Shown one piece after another: positions 53,118 to 64,000 of a stretch of 64,000 nucleotides of DNA (position 1 is its first letter; each line of letters opens with the position of its first letter). The notes below the pieces were generated by a model that did not search any database, was not told where the DNA came from, and saw nothing but the letters and a program-made list of their open reading frames with translations. Source of the stretch: Nemertoderma westbladi (taxonomy: Eukaryota > Xenacoelomorpha > Nemertodermatida > Nemertodermatidae); the NCBI GenBank assembly GCA_032718475.1, contig JAUCBJ010008776.1, positions 1 to 64,000 on the forward strand, given 5' to 3'. The position numbers were made by a program, and so were the translations under genes.

Positions 53118-56100
53118 CCTCCTGTAGGTCTTCCTGTCCTTTGCTCCTATCTTGCCTCCTATTCTCACTTCCACTGACTGAACTCTTCCGTCCTCGTCGG
53201 GGTAAGTATCTACCACTCTCGCTAGTCTCCACTGGTTATTGATAATTGTGTCGTCAGTAATGATCACCAAGTCACCTTTCTTCAGGTCCCTAGTGGTGTT
53301 TCTCCACTTACTCCTCCTGTGTAATGTGGGAAGATATTCCTCTACCCATCTCCTCCAATACTCGGTGCTTATTGCCTTGGCAACTTTCCAACTCTGACGG
53401 GAATGTATGTCATCTGGGTCTATACCCCGCATGTCGATGGTTGCTGGCCTCTCCATCAGAAAGTGTCCCGGTGTTAGCACGTCCAGTGATTCTTGGTCGT
53501 CATTCTCCGGATATAGCGGTCTGCTATTAATGATTCCCTCGCACTTGGCTAGCACCGTTCTTAGTATGTCCTCTGTGACCATGTGGGTGTTCATCAACTT
53601 CGTCATTAAACGCTTAGAACTTCCCACAAGTCTCTCTACACATCCTAAGGTATGTGGCGCATATGGCGTCCTCCATTCCCACTTCACTTGTCATCTCCTC
53701 ATAGCCGCCCTGACATCATCTCCTTCTAGGATGTCGAAGGCCTCAGCCAACTTGTTCTCCACTCCGACGAAGTTGGTCCCGTTATCTGAATAAATCACCA
53801 CGATTGTTCCCCCTTTGCGGTCTCTAAATCTCTCTAAGGCATTAATAAATGGCGATGCCGTAGCATCCTGCGCGAGTTCTATTCCTACCGCCCTCGTATT
53901 GTTGCATATGAAGATAATGCCGTAGCATTTCTCCGTGTGTCGCATCACCTTAATCTTAATCGGCCCGAACATGTCTATGCCGCAGTGCGTGAATGGCAGG
54001 TCGTGTTGTCTCACTCTATTGGCCGGTAATGGCGCCATCTCCTGCATGGCCCTCTCCTTTCTCGCCCGTCGGCAGGTCTGGCACTGCCCCACTACCGCCT
54101 TCACCTTCTTCCTAAGTTGCGTGATCCAGAATGTTCTTCCTATCTCTGTGAGGGTCTGATTCGTGCCTCCATGTAGTATCGACTTATGCGAGTCCCAAAT
54201 GATCTGGTGGACTATCGGTGATTTGTTAGGAATTATTAAGGGTTTTGGTGGGATAACTAGGCTGTTGTTGTTCACCACTCTGGAATTCATCACCAGAATC
54301 CTGTCATCGTTCAACTGCGGGGACAAAGTGTTGAGCTCGCTGTCTCGACGAAGTTGTTGTTGCTTGCTAACTCTATCCACTTCGACGGCGTAGTTCTTTC
54401 TCTGCTCGTACCGTATTACGGCTTTAGCCGCTCCTTCCAGATCGATGTTTGGTTTCCTTTTGGCATCCTTGCCAACTCCCCTAAGGAAATCCCCGTAGTA
54501 CGCTACCAACTTCTTGGTCTTATACCAGCTGGAGCTGTAACTGAGCAACCTATCCGTCGGGTTGTCTCATGGTTCTTCTGATTTCGGTGGCACCTCCTTG
54601 ATCTCCTTCACCATCTGGCTGTATATCTCTTCCCCTTCTGAATCTTCCCCCTCTTCTTCTGGTACTACTTCCTCTGAGCCCAGGTCCACCTTCCTCATTG
54701 GTAGCCAGGCTGATCTATCATTCAGGAAGTGTGGCCCGTGCTGCCACAACACTTCCTTCTTCGAGAAAGTATGGTGTGCCACGCCCCTCGATAACAAATC
54801 TGCTGGGTTGTCGTCAGTAGGGCAGTAATGCCACCTATCTAGGTCGGTCGTCGCCCTTATCTCGTCTACCCTATTCTATTCGCGACGAATATAGGGTATC
54901 TCGTCTTCTCGTTATGCAGCCACCCTAGCACTACCATGGAGTCCATCCAGTAGTGTGTCTCCACTATGTTGGGTATAGTATCCATCAAGTAGGCTGTGGC
55001 CCTTACTCCTAACCTCGCAGCTGCCAGCTCGAGTTTCGGGTCTGACGCTGAATCTGGTGGTGTCGACTTCGCTTTAGTAAATGCAAGTCTGGGCTTATGA
55101 GCCCCCTTTCTCAGTACCAGATAAAGTGCCACTCCGTATGCCTCCAAAGATGCATTGGAGTACATGTGTAGGTCCAGGTCCGTCATGTCCCCGTCCGGGA
55201 AATACACGCGTGGCATGCTGTACATCCCCATCTGTTCTAAACTCCCCGTCCACTTAATCCACCATTTGCTTATTTCTTCCGGGACCTCCGTATCCCACTC
55301 GTCCTTCAACTTGTATACTTTCTTTAGTATCTGCTTCCCCGTGACTAACAATGGGGATGCTAGGCCTAAGGTATCGTATATCCTTGCTATGTACGATACA
55401 TAGCCTCGTTTTGTGTGGATCTCTGCGCCCTCCTGGCTTTGTTGATACTCCAACTCATCCGTCTCCCGGTTCCACACGATCCCCAGCGCCTTCTGCTGAG
55501 ACTCCACTCTCTTGTTCGCCATGTCCTGTCCCTTAGCTGTTGTGGGGTTGTCCATGGTCGACTCTGGCCGCCTGTCTTCTATGGCTTTCATGAACTCCTC
55601 TGAGCTGGACTGGAACTTAGTCAGGTTGAATCCAGATCCCTTTAGGATGTCGCGAACCTCGCGCCCTATCTCTAGTATTTCTTCAACCGTGTTTCCAGAT
55701 CCCATCCCATCGTCTACATAGAAACTGCGTCGAATCATGTCGATCGCCTTGGCACTATACTCTCCCTCTTTCCCCTCTACCGTATCTCATACAGCCATAG
55801 TTGTCGTAAATGAGGATGACTTGGCTCCCATGTTTTGCACCACCATTTTGTACATCGGAATCGCAGACGGTTCTTCATCGCCGTTGTACCATAGGAAGCG
55901 CTGGCTGTCGCTGTCCTCCTCCGTCACACGGACTTGGTTGAACATGCCTTCGATGTTGCATGTGAAGGCGTGCCTCCCATTTCTAAATCTCAACAAGACC
56001 TCTATCCCCGAGTTGTAGATGTTGGGGCCCTCCAGCAGATAGTCGTTTAGGCTCTTGCCATTCGTTTTGGCCGATGCGTCAACCACCATCCGCAGTTTAC

Positions 56101-56426
56101 CCTTCTTTGGGTCTAAAGCCACATGAAGTGGCAGGTAGTAGGTCCTGTCCGTGTTCGGTTCGTTGACCGGTAACTCCAGGGCCCATCCCTTTTCCACGTA
56201 TTTCTTTATTGTCTTATGGATGTCCTCATCCTTCTCGGGGCTCCGTTTGAGTGTTTGCTTCAGTTTGCGAAGCCTCGTGAGTACCATCCCTTTATTGTCA
56301 GGCAACGATAGTTTGGGTTTTTTCCACACAATGCCTATGGTGTACCGTCCCTCGTCGCACTTCATCGACTCCTTCACACTTTCTATTGCTTGTTTATCCT
56401 CTACCGAGGTTCCGACCCCGCCTCCT
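53118..56426 (-). pseudogene. BEL/Pao pol: reverse transcriptase, RNase H region, integrase (minus-strand copy)
   Basis: Reading leftwards: the RT fingers and palm (56377-55787) with LRMVVDASA and TCNIEGMFNQV at motif A; an in-frame TGA (55787-55789); FYVDDGMGSG at motif C (about 55715); then the Pao-type domain (GYVSYIARIYDTLGLASPLL) and NPADLLSRG before integrase. Integrase (54548-53079) has an H..H/C..C segment (HKSILHGGTNQTL, CQTCRRAR), GIDMFGPI, IYSDNGTNF and TLGCVERLVGSSKR carrying the three acidic residues. It ends with WRLARVVDTYPDEDGRVQSV, the BEL-specific C-terminal domain. Frameshifts lie near 54870, 54560 and 53690. The last ~12 codons of the open frame derive from the abutting LTR/primer-site DNA. 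Confidence 0.85.
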
Positions 56427-56430
56427 TTAA

Positions 56431-57710
56431 CCCTATTAAACCCGGGGGGGGGGGGTGGGTCAATATGACCCCCTCGTGGTTTTTTTATTATAATTCTGAA
56501 ACAAACGCAGTTGGGAATCTGAAATTTTATGACTTTTCCTAAAAATCTATTGTCTTCCTAGTAGTGAAAACCGTTTTCAAAAATATTGGGTAGTTTTCGA
56601 GTTATAGCACCATTTTTTAACCCTACTTTTGGCACTTTTTTTGAGACGTTTTTTGAAAATTACATTTCATTAAATATTAATTGTAACATCTCTATTTTTG
56701 ATTTACACCGGTTTTTTGGTGTTAGCAATTGGATGGAATTCATATAAATTGATTTAGATTCAAACTTGTTTTTTTCGGTGGGTGCCAAATTTTGGTGCCA
56801 GCACCAAATTTTGAAATATGTCAATTTTGTAAATTGATTGTTTGAAACTTGTTTTTTACGCAATTGGGGTTTTTTGGGGTTCTGGATTCGATGAAATATA
56901 TACGAGTTGCACCAAGCGTATTAAACTCGTATTTTTCGGTGCTGTGTGCAAATTTTGGTGCTAGCACGAAATTTTGAAAATACATTCAATAGATAAAATT
57001 GCTTGTGACAATTTATTTCTTGCGTTTTAGAGGTTTATGGCTGTTCTAAATTCAATGGTAAATATAATTATGAGGGTCCTGAATCCGATGGAATCAATAA
57101 AAACAGCACTGGACATCGCAAACTTGTACTTTTTGGTGATGGGTACGAAATTTGGTGCTAGCACCAAAATTTGCCAAATTACGCCGAAAAATACAAGTAG
57201 CAATGATCAGGCATATTAGAAATGTATTCCATTAGAATCAGCGCCCTCGAAAACCTGAAAATTTGAATTTATAGCATCGTATTGGTGAATTAAAAATTTT
57301 GTGTTCTAACTGAAAAGTGCTGGTTACTTGGTTTTTTAATTTTTTCCTACGCAGAGAGGACTAAACAGCCATTTATAGTAATCATATCATTTTTAAATAT
57401 TTTCCAATGTATTTTGCACCCCAGAAAACATGTATTGAAAAATAATTAGCCGAAAATGTAACTTTCAAATTTTGTGAAAATTGTGCACTACTTGTAATTT
57501 TGGTGCTGCAATATAACCACCCCAGTACATTTTTTCGAAAATTGTTTTTTTCGGTCGGATCCAGACAAGTGATACCTACGTACAGACAAAAAATCAGACG
57601 TTTTCGTAAATATTTGTAGATTTTAGAGGGGGGGGGGGGGGGGGGGGGGATCAATATGACCCCCCCCCCCCGGTATTTGTACAACATTTTATAGCCCGGT
57701 ACTAATAGGG
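56431..57710. mobile_element. TTAA-type non-autonomous element, copy 3, inside BEL pol
   Basis: TTAA at 56427-56430 and 57711-57714 flanks an element with the same ends, G/C-run hairpins and right-end unique region as copy 1, but with fewer internal ~165-bp units. BEL coding similarity stops at the left TTAA and resumes at the right one, so this is a clean insertion. Confidence 0.85.
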
Positions 57711-57714
57711 TTAA

Positions 57715-58850
57715 TCCTTCGAAGTCCTGTCTTAACAGCCTCTTAAGCTGCTCTTCTGCTCCTTCATCCTCCATCTCCCTCATGGTCCCCGCGAACATGC
57801 ACCCCGATGTCTCCGACACCCTGAATGGAATCTTGGTTTTGATTGGGCCGCTAAGCGTCCATCCGAACGGTGTGAGAACTGCCATTGGATCACGCTGCCT
57901 GTCCTCTCCGAAGATTGTTCGTACTCTCTCGTGGGCCGTCGGACAGTCCATCCCCACTATGATGGATACCTTCCGGACGTCCACTTCCGGTATCGAGAAA
58001 TCGATTTCGTCCAGGAATCTGTATTGCTCGACCTCGATGTTAGTTGGTCGCCTGGCATTTATATTAATCGATTCTATCACCTGAATGGGGTCGATGGTCG
58101 CCCCATAGTCACATCCCGGTGCTATTGCTGATATCTCGCACCTTCCCGTCCTCATCTCCAGGACCTCATCCTTGCTCGAGATAGTAGTTACCGCCTCATC
58201 CTGCTCGGCCTCGTCTGTAACCTTATCTCCTCGGCCACCCAATTCTCCACCAATGTGAAGGCTGCTCCGCTGTCGACCAGCATCAACGTGGTAACTGATC
58301 GGCCGCTTTCTCCCATTACCCTCACTGGTACCACCCCGAGTAGTACCGTTCCCCTTCTCTTCGCTCCTATGGTGCTTGTCGCCATCGTTTGGCCTTTGCC
58401 TTGACCGAATTTAATTGGTGTCTCTTTACATTGTTCAGCCTTGTGTCCGCCCGCCACACATCGATGACAGATTCCACTTTTATTCGCGTATTCTACCTGA
58501 TCTTGTTTGGGTAAAGCTTGCCAGTACCTGCAGTTCATGGTCTGATGAAGTGCGTTTGAATGTAATTGGCATTTGTTTCTCGGATTATAGCCTTCCCTAT
58601 ACAGCGCGCTGCGTATCGCATGTATATTCATACTTAGCTCTCTACTGTTCTTATTATTTGGGTTTGGTCTACTGGGCGTGTTGGGGTTATATTTATTTGT
58701 GTTGTTATTATTTCCCTGTCCATGCCATGGTGTGGCCCTACCCCCGGCTATCTGTGGACTAGCAGTCCCCTGTGTCGTCGCATATGGTAGCAATTGTCTC
58801 AGCTTTGGTAATGCATTTGCCGCACTATGTTCTGGTTTCGGCCTGTTATA
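57715..58850 (-). pseudogene. BEL/Pao zinc knuckle and protease (minus-strand copy)
   Basis: The frame 58793-58188 carries the CCHC knuckle CHRCVAGGHKAEQC and the protease motif LVDSGAAFTLV. A two-base insertion near 58195 shifts the frame. The continuation 58242-57715 (VLEMRTGRCEISAIAPGCDY, then IVGMDCPTAHERVRTIFGED) leads to the point where the TTAA element interrupts pol. A TAA at 58851-58853 replaces a GAA present in the plus-strand copy and separates this part from gag. Confidence 0.85.
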
Positions 58851-60248
58851 TTAGGTCTTCGGTGCCCTCCCCAGACTATCCTCGCTGTAGACTGGGTCCG
58901 TGATCAACTCTGCTTCATAATTGAGGAAGTTCGACATTTCCTCTAGGCCCGGTTCCGCACCTTTGTTCTCCCGGGTGGAGAAGGCGATCTTCCTCCATTT
59001 GTTCCGTAGCCAGATTGGCAGTGCCTGCGCTATCGTGGTGATGTTATTCGATGCGTTGAGCTCGTATGGCGCATCCAAGGTCTTTAGCACGATCAGCGCC
59101 TTCTCGACCTTATTCGCGAAAGTCTTTATACTAACAGGGTTATCCTGTAGGCCACCCGATGTTATTCCCCTCAAGGTCTGCCGGATGATCTTGGCAGGGT
59201 GTCCGTATTCCCTGTCTAGGGCCCGCCATGCAGTCGTGAATCCACCCTCGATACCTTGATACTGCCTCACGATATCGTACGCTGGGCCCCCTGTGTAGAC
59301 TTGTAAATATTTTAGGCACTCCGCCTGCGTCAGATTCTTAGTTAATATTTCATTACTGTACATGCGTCGGAATTGCAGGTATTCTTCCGGTCTGCTTCCA
59401 TCGAATTTAAATGGCTCCACTGGTGGCAGCTCGATCCTGGTCTTAAGCGCATCAATGAGTGTTGCCATTCCCATCGCCTGTGCTTCCAACTGGCGTAAAT
59501 CGTGCGTCAAATGCTGTACAGACTCTCCTGTTGTTGGGTGCGGTCTGCCCGTCGGGCCTGTCGACCTTTTCTGTGTCGGATATATCATTGGGGGTAACGG
59601 CCCCCTCCATATCTCCGTATCGCACGATCTATTCTGGTCCAAGGGGTTCGGGGTTTTTATTCTCGGCTGAGTGTATTGCTGGTATTGTAATGGGGGAATG
59701 TCACCCTGCCCCCCCCCCCCCCCCCCCCCCACCGGTGTTATGTTTGGTACTGGGGTTGATGTTAATATATTGGGGCCCACACACCTATCAGCAATAACTC
59801 CCCCCTCCCCTGGGTATATGTTATATCCCTGCATATTATAGTCATACTGGTGTGCAGGTACCGGTATAGGCCTATCCACTTCTTGCCTACCTACCGGTAT
59901 GTACGCCGCGACTTCCGGATCTAATCCCGTTGTTCGCGCTACCCTATCGCCTACACTATCTCTTCCAGCATGGCCTATAGTATGTGCAGTAAGGCCTACA
60001 GTATGTCCTGCAGTCTGCCTGTGTCCCTCCGGACCGAAGTTTAATCTTCTCGAATATTCCAAGAAGTCCTCCCCGCGACCACCGTACTCTCGATCGGCAG
60101 CTATATCCCATCGGGAAGTTTCTCTTCGATCCCCTCTTCTGTCCTCGTCCTCGTACCGGTACATCCTGTACCCTTCTCCCGGTGTCTGGTATATCTCCCA
60201 GGCTGCGTCTCTCCGGGGCGACGGCAATCTCCCGGAGTTCGACCCCAC
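58851..60248 (-). pseudogene. BEL/Pao gag, C-terminal half
   Basis: Open frame of 465 codons. The N-terminal half is Tyr/Gly/Pro-rich with no recognised fold and includes a Gly run from a C homopolymer (59708-59730). From about residue 270 it follows the BEL gag domain: LPPVEPFKFDGSRPEEYLQF, GPAYDIVRQYQGIEGG, WRALDREYGHPAKI, FANKVEKALIVLKTLD and LPIWLRNKWRKIAF. It would form the particle around element RNA. Upstream gag lies in other frames, so the copy is broken. Confidence 0.75.
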
Positions 60249-62694
60249 TGACTCTCTAACTCCATCTCTACTACCGACAGTTCGCTGTCCATCCTCGCTC
60301 TCCGGTTGCTCGTGGCAATGCTTCTTCTATTCTCTTCTCTTCTTCTCTCTTCTGTGTAGCGATCCCGCTCGTGAGATCTCTCTTCGACCTCCCAGTTAAA
60401 CTCCACTGTTCTTCTTCCGTCTTCTGACTGGGCTCGACGTCTTGTCGCTCGCCCGCTCACGGCGCCAACCTCTCTCTCTCTAGCCGGTTGGACGCTCCTG
60501 GGGATACTCGCAATCCCCCTACTATTCTCCTGTCGTCGGGTGCCGCGGTTCACCTAACTCGCCCCGCGCACCATCCGCCGACGCTTGTGGGACATTCTCT
60601 GCCCCCCCCCCCCTCTCGCCACTAATCTCTCGTGGTGGGGCGCCCATAGCCCCCCCCCCCCCCCCCCCCCATTCGCCACCTCTTACTTCGCTACCTCTTA
60701 ATTCGCTTCTACGCCCCTCTCTAATCGACGCACTATCTATACTCCGGCTGGGTCTGCTCATCCCCGCCTCTCCCTGTGCGACTGCGTGGCCTTGCAGGCT
60801 CCTGTCGGGTTGACTCACCCCCGATACTCCCTGCCTAACTACTTGGCCTTGCAGGTTCCCGTTGGGGTGACTCACCCCCGCTACTCCCTGCCTAACTACG
60901 TGGCCTTGCAGGCTCCCATTGGGTTGACTCACCCCTGCTACTCCCTGCGTAATTATGTGGCCTTGCAGGCTCTCGCTGGTTGGACCACCTGTATCCCCTA
61001 CGTTCGTATTAATAGCACCGTTATCAATAATATTGTTATCTAAGTTATCAAAATTATTAAAATTATTTTGTTCGGAATCAGGATTATCATTTGGATTACT
61101 CTGCACGTTTAAATTAGAATTATTATTTGGATTATTTTGTGCGTTTAAATTAGTATTATTATTTGGGTTATTTTGTTCGTTTAAATTAATATTATTATTT
61201 GGATCATTTTGTGCGTTTAAATTAATATTATTTGGGTTATTTTGCACATTTAAATCAAAATTATTATTACCGGGTAAAATATTATTTCCTGCAACAAAGG
61301 TTTGATTAGGGTTGTCTACTACGGTACTATTAATATTAATTCCTTCTAAAGTATTATTATTACTGCCCCCCCCCCCCCCCCATCCGTACGGTTACACCAG
61401 TACTGGGTCTGTCGCCCGATACCTGTAAGTGGGGTATTAACAAACGTTTCCATTACTTCTGGCTCCTCGTAAACACTACCCGAACCAGCCTCACTCTCGG
61501 ATAATCCCAACTTTGCCAGTTCTAACCGGCGCTTTTGCTTCGCCTGGTATTGCAAAAGTCCCCTCAACCAGGTATGCATATCATCCCGCATACGCTTTCC
61601 CGCTCTCTCTCTCTCTCTCTCTGTCCTCCCGCAAACTTTGGTTCGCTAATTCTGCCTCTCTCTCTCTTCCCGCTCTCTACAGTTTCTCGCCACCCTCTCG
61701 GCCCTCTCTTTACACTCTCTCGCTAACTCTCTCTCTTTCTCTAATAATGCGGTTCCCTCGTCTAGTTGCCTCTCCAACTCCTTCTGATCCAGTGCCACCA
61801 TGTCTAGTTGACAACGCCAGATCTATCTCTAACACCCTTCTTGCTTTTGCGGAGGACGTAGTGATCTTATCGGTCGTGACAGACTCCCGTCGCCTCTCTG
61901 TCCTACTAACTTTCCCCCGCTTTCTGGGGTTCTCGTTAACCGACGAGACCGAATCCTCGGGGTTAACCTCGGGTTCGCACTCGTGCGGATCCCCCAACCC
62001 ACTAACTTAATTCCCCTAGCATCCACTAAGTAAGGCCCTACGTACACTATTTGGGGCTCCATAATCCCGGATCGCCACAGTTCGAATAGTTCGGTGGCAA
62101 CCCCCCTCGCTCTCTCACCCCGGATCGCCACAATTCAAACAGTTCCGGGGCGACCCCCCTCGCTCTCTCACTCGCCAGTTCTCCCTGTCCAAAATGGACT
62201 AAATAGTGAAAGTGTTTATTTGACTCACCTAGCCTCTGATATAGTTTAGGCTGGTCTACCTTTCTCCCTTCTTTGGCCCCCTTAAGCAGTTTCTTGGTGG
62301 CATTGTAGGCCCGTCGTAGCCGATCACTCGTCCCGACGTCCTCTTCGCCGACTCCTCCTCCTCTCCTCGTCCGGCGTCGTACTGGCTGCCCCACCATCGC
62401 CGTTCCGGTGGGCCATCTGTCGCCCTCGGCCTGTGGCTGGCCGGCGACTTCGGTACTCCGACCGCCATCATGCGTTGACTCGTCTCCCTCTCGTGGTTGA
62501 CAGCCACCCTCCGCTTGGGCAGCCGGATCGTCTCTCATTGGCGAATCCGGCATGGCAGGCCGATACCGTCTCGTCGCGGCCTCACGGATCGTTTGGTTGG
62601 TATCGTCCGGGGTCCGCGGCGGCGTCCTCTCTCCCTCTGGTAATCGGGGCTCCCTATCGCTCATCTTTTCTTTTTCTTTATTCCTTGCAGTCAC
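60249..62694 (-). pseudogene. BEL/Pao gag N-terminal region with repeat expansions, multiply frameshifted
   Basis: ATG 62692-62694 opens a 215-codon frame with a charged disordered start and then KKLLKGAKEGRKVDQPKLYQ plus HFHYLVHFGQ, which resembles the beginning of BEL gag. A ~52-bp duplication (about 62055-62160) gives ELFELWRSG twice. Frames then switch. 61591-61346 includes LLQYQAKQKRRLELAKL. 61247-60522 has five Asn-rich units of 11-12 residues (NNPNNNTNLNAQ) and four 20-residue units (SLQGHVVRQGVAGVSQPNG). 60553-60101 is Arg/Glu-rich. Homopolymer C runs (61367-61381, 60651-60671, 60607-60617) coincide with frame changes. Joining these into one gag precursor is inference. Confidence 0.5.
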
Positions 62695-62747
62695 AGTTTA
62701 TTGGCAGGTGGAAGTTAATGACTGTGATGGGATCAGAGATCCCAACT

Positions 62748-63381
62748 GGGTTAGAAATGTACGCGTTACCGTTCTGCTGGGGATCGTGCTACTAGCTTTG
62801 GCCGAGGCCATTTGGGAAAAACAGTGAAAGTTTCTGTTGTCTCTCGATATTAATTAATATGGACGATAATAGCACGCCAGTAGATAATAAGCAGAAAATA
62901 CAGATTAATTGTTACCGGTATGGCGGTGGCGGTCATTAACTATGACCGGTCTGCACTGACTGAACTGAATAACACAACTGACCGGTAAACCAGTAATGTA
63001 AGATAATATATGATTAATCACACATTGAATATTGGTTTTACCTCCTACTCTACTTTGGCCCTCTACCCAACGGATGCTTTCCTGTTCCCTATCACGTGCT
63101 TCCCTCCCCGCTATTGGCTAATATACTACTTGTCACTTTGGCAATCCCTGGGAGTGTTTCCCCTCCGCTGCTAGCCTCTACTAGCTGCCTTCCCTCCGAG
63201 GTGGTTTGACCTCTCACCTTTCTCTGTGGCTTTGGGGCTTGTGTCACCCCCCCCCCCCCCCCCCCCAATGTTGGTTATGATACGAGATGAATATTGGTAA
63301 TCTCGTATCCCCAACATATTGCTATAATGCCACTAGTCCCATTTTCTGGTGGGTAATGAAGTGGAATTGAATCCGCTTACA
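62748..63381 (-). mobile_element. BEL/Pao 5' LTR, minus orientation
   Basis: Read on minus from 63381 it starts TGTAAGCGGATTCAATTCC, then has the GATACGAGATT hairpin (63308-63278), a run of about 19 G (63266-63247), GAGAGGTCAAACCACCTC and CAGACCGGTCAT. It ends near 62748 beside a primer-site-like GTTGGGATCTCTGATCCC. Length is about 634 bases. It is the upstream LTR of the minus-strand gag-pol copy; the matching downstream LTR in minus orientation is absent. Confidence 0.75.
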
Positions 63382-63641
63382 GCTCCGACGGCGATGGCGT
63401 GGGGGTGGCGCCGGCTGTGGTGGGGATGGTGCCGGCGGCACCAGTAGGAGTGGCTGCGGTGGGTACCACGTCGATGGCGGCGGGGGCATTTACTGCGTGG
63501 TTGATAGGGGGGGGGGGGGGGGGGGGTACGGAACGTACCACCGCCCACGACAACCCCACCTACGCCCACGACCTCGACTTCGACACAAATCCATCCTGTC
63601 CGTGTAAATCGAAATTCTTGGATTATTGCCTGTTATGTTAA
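63382..63641 (+). other. Short Gly/Ala/Val-rich ORF with poly(G), unrecognised
   Basis: The frame through 63399-63641 encodes an Ala/Val/Gly-rich stretch that could form a membrane segment, a Gly run from a G homopolymer (63508-63526) and a Cys-containing tail (NPSCPCKSKFLDYCLLC). The GC-rich start (CCGACGGCGATGGCG) contrasts with the AT-rich surroundings. No domain is recognised, and the homopolymer makes the downstream frame unreliable. Confidence 0.2.
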
Positions 63642-64000
63642 TTCGCTCTATTATATTCTATTTCTATTATATAGGCCTAACTTTTCCGTATTCAGGCAGC
63701 CTGGGTGGTATCATTAGGCCTACCATTATATCTGGTTGCTCTAGCCTGCCTGTACTAGCACTACTGCTATTGCCTGACTACATCGGCAACTTATTTGTAT
63801 CTTACTGTATATGTGCAATAAGGTTGGTGCACGAAAAAGTTGTTGGGCTAGTAACCAATGAATAATGGGTAAGAAGGTGCCCTGAATCGAGTGGCGGGGT
63901 GTGTTTATGTAAAAACACGAGGAAACAGTCTAAATGGCGGGTTTAACCGTTTAACGCCCATTGCACCTTAAATGGAACATGGTATATGGAGAGACATGGG
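63642..64000. other. Spacer with a possible TTAA-type transposon terminus at the window edge
   Basis: No gene. TTAACCGTTTAACGCCCATT at 63943-63962 resembles piggyBac-like ends that begin TTAACC(N)TTT. The element would extend beyond the window. Confidence 0.3.

Noticed and set aside
59459-60399. Several plus-strand ORFs opposite BEL gag
   Set aside because: They are shadows of the minus-strand gag frame with Ser/Pro/Leu-rich composition typical of antisense reading.
62433-62827. Plus-strand ORFs with a hydrophobic segment near 62740-62820
   Set aside because: They are antisense to the end of the BEL LTR and primer-site region; the homologous stretch at 53041-53117 does not preserve the frame.

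Overview
The window reads as intergenic DNA from an animal genome, probably a marine invertebrate. There are no prokaryotic gene arrangements, the spacer DNA is AT-rich, and the coding signal is almost entirely metazoan transposable elements: APE-type LINEs, BEL/Pao, Penelope-like, piggyBac, pogo, Mutator-like and Harbinger-like. The motif TAGGCCTA recurs in the spacers. The species cannot be fixed from sequence alone. I found no convincing conventional multi-exon host gene.

Layout. 1-4085: a near-complete LINE with two ORFs and an (ATT)n tail; ORF2 has one in-frame stop. 4.9-7.0 kb: debris of a Gypsy-type integrase, a pogo transposase, a BEL LTR and a cysteine-rich piggyBac-like end. 7.6-8.4 kb: a ~150-bp tandem repeat. 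8.5-9.4 kb: a Mutator-like transposase fragment. 9.4-15.4 kb: a nested region in which an essentially intact RTE-like LINE (ORF of about 1,100 residues) sits inside a decayed piggyBac transposase, beside a second, rearranged RTE-like copy. 17.3-19.1 kb: another RTE-like copy interrupted by a TTAA-type non-autonomous transposon. 20-23 kb: minisatellite, MITE and tRNA-derived SINE.

23.2-32.8 kb: the most unusual region. A roughly 1.95-kb unit is tandemly repeated on the minus strand. Each unit joins part of an unrecognised basic protein gene to a fragment of a Harbinger-like transposase gene with an upstream zinc-finger-like ORF. The only initiator-bearing copy is at one edge and the only full C-terminus is at the other.

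33.4-41.9 kb: a Harbinger-type MITE, two Penelope-like fragments, an intronless cold-shock-domain ORF that runs into a G-rich minisatellite, a third RTE-like copy inside a 50-bp minisatellite, and a divergent pogo-like transposase pseudogene. 42-47 kb: simple repeats, a Myb/SANT-like ORF and a 57-bp RTE-like insertion with perfect target duplications. 47.4-63.4 kb: TTAA-type elements with poly(G)/poly(C) hairpins, and two BEL/Pao copies facing each other across one LTR; one is interrupted in pol by a TTAA element. The last 600 bases hold a short Gly/Ala-rich ORF and a possible TTAA-type transposon end.

The elements do not form a pathway. The window mainly records successive insertions, several datable relative to one another from target duplications and nesting. 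All family names rest on motif recognition by eye, without database searches.
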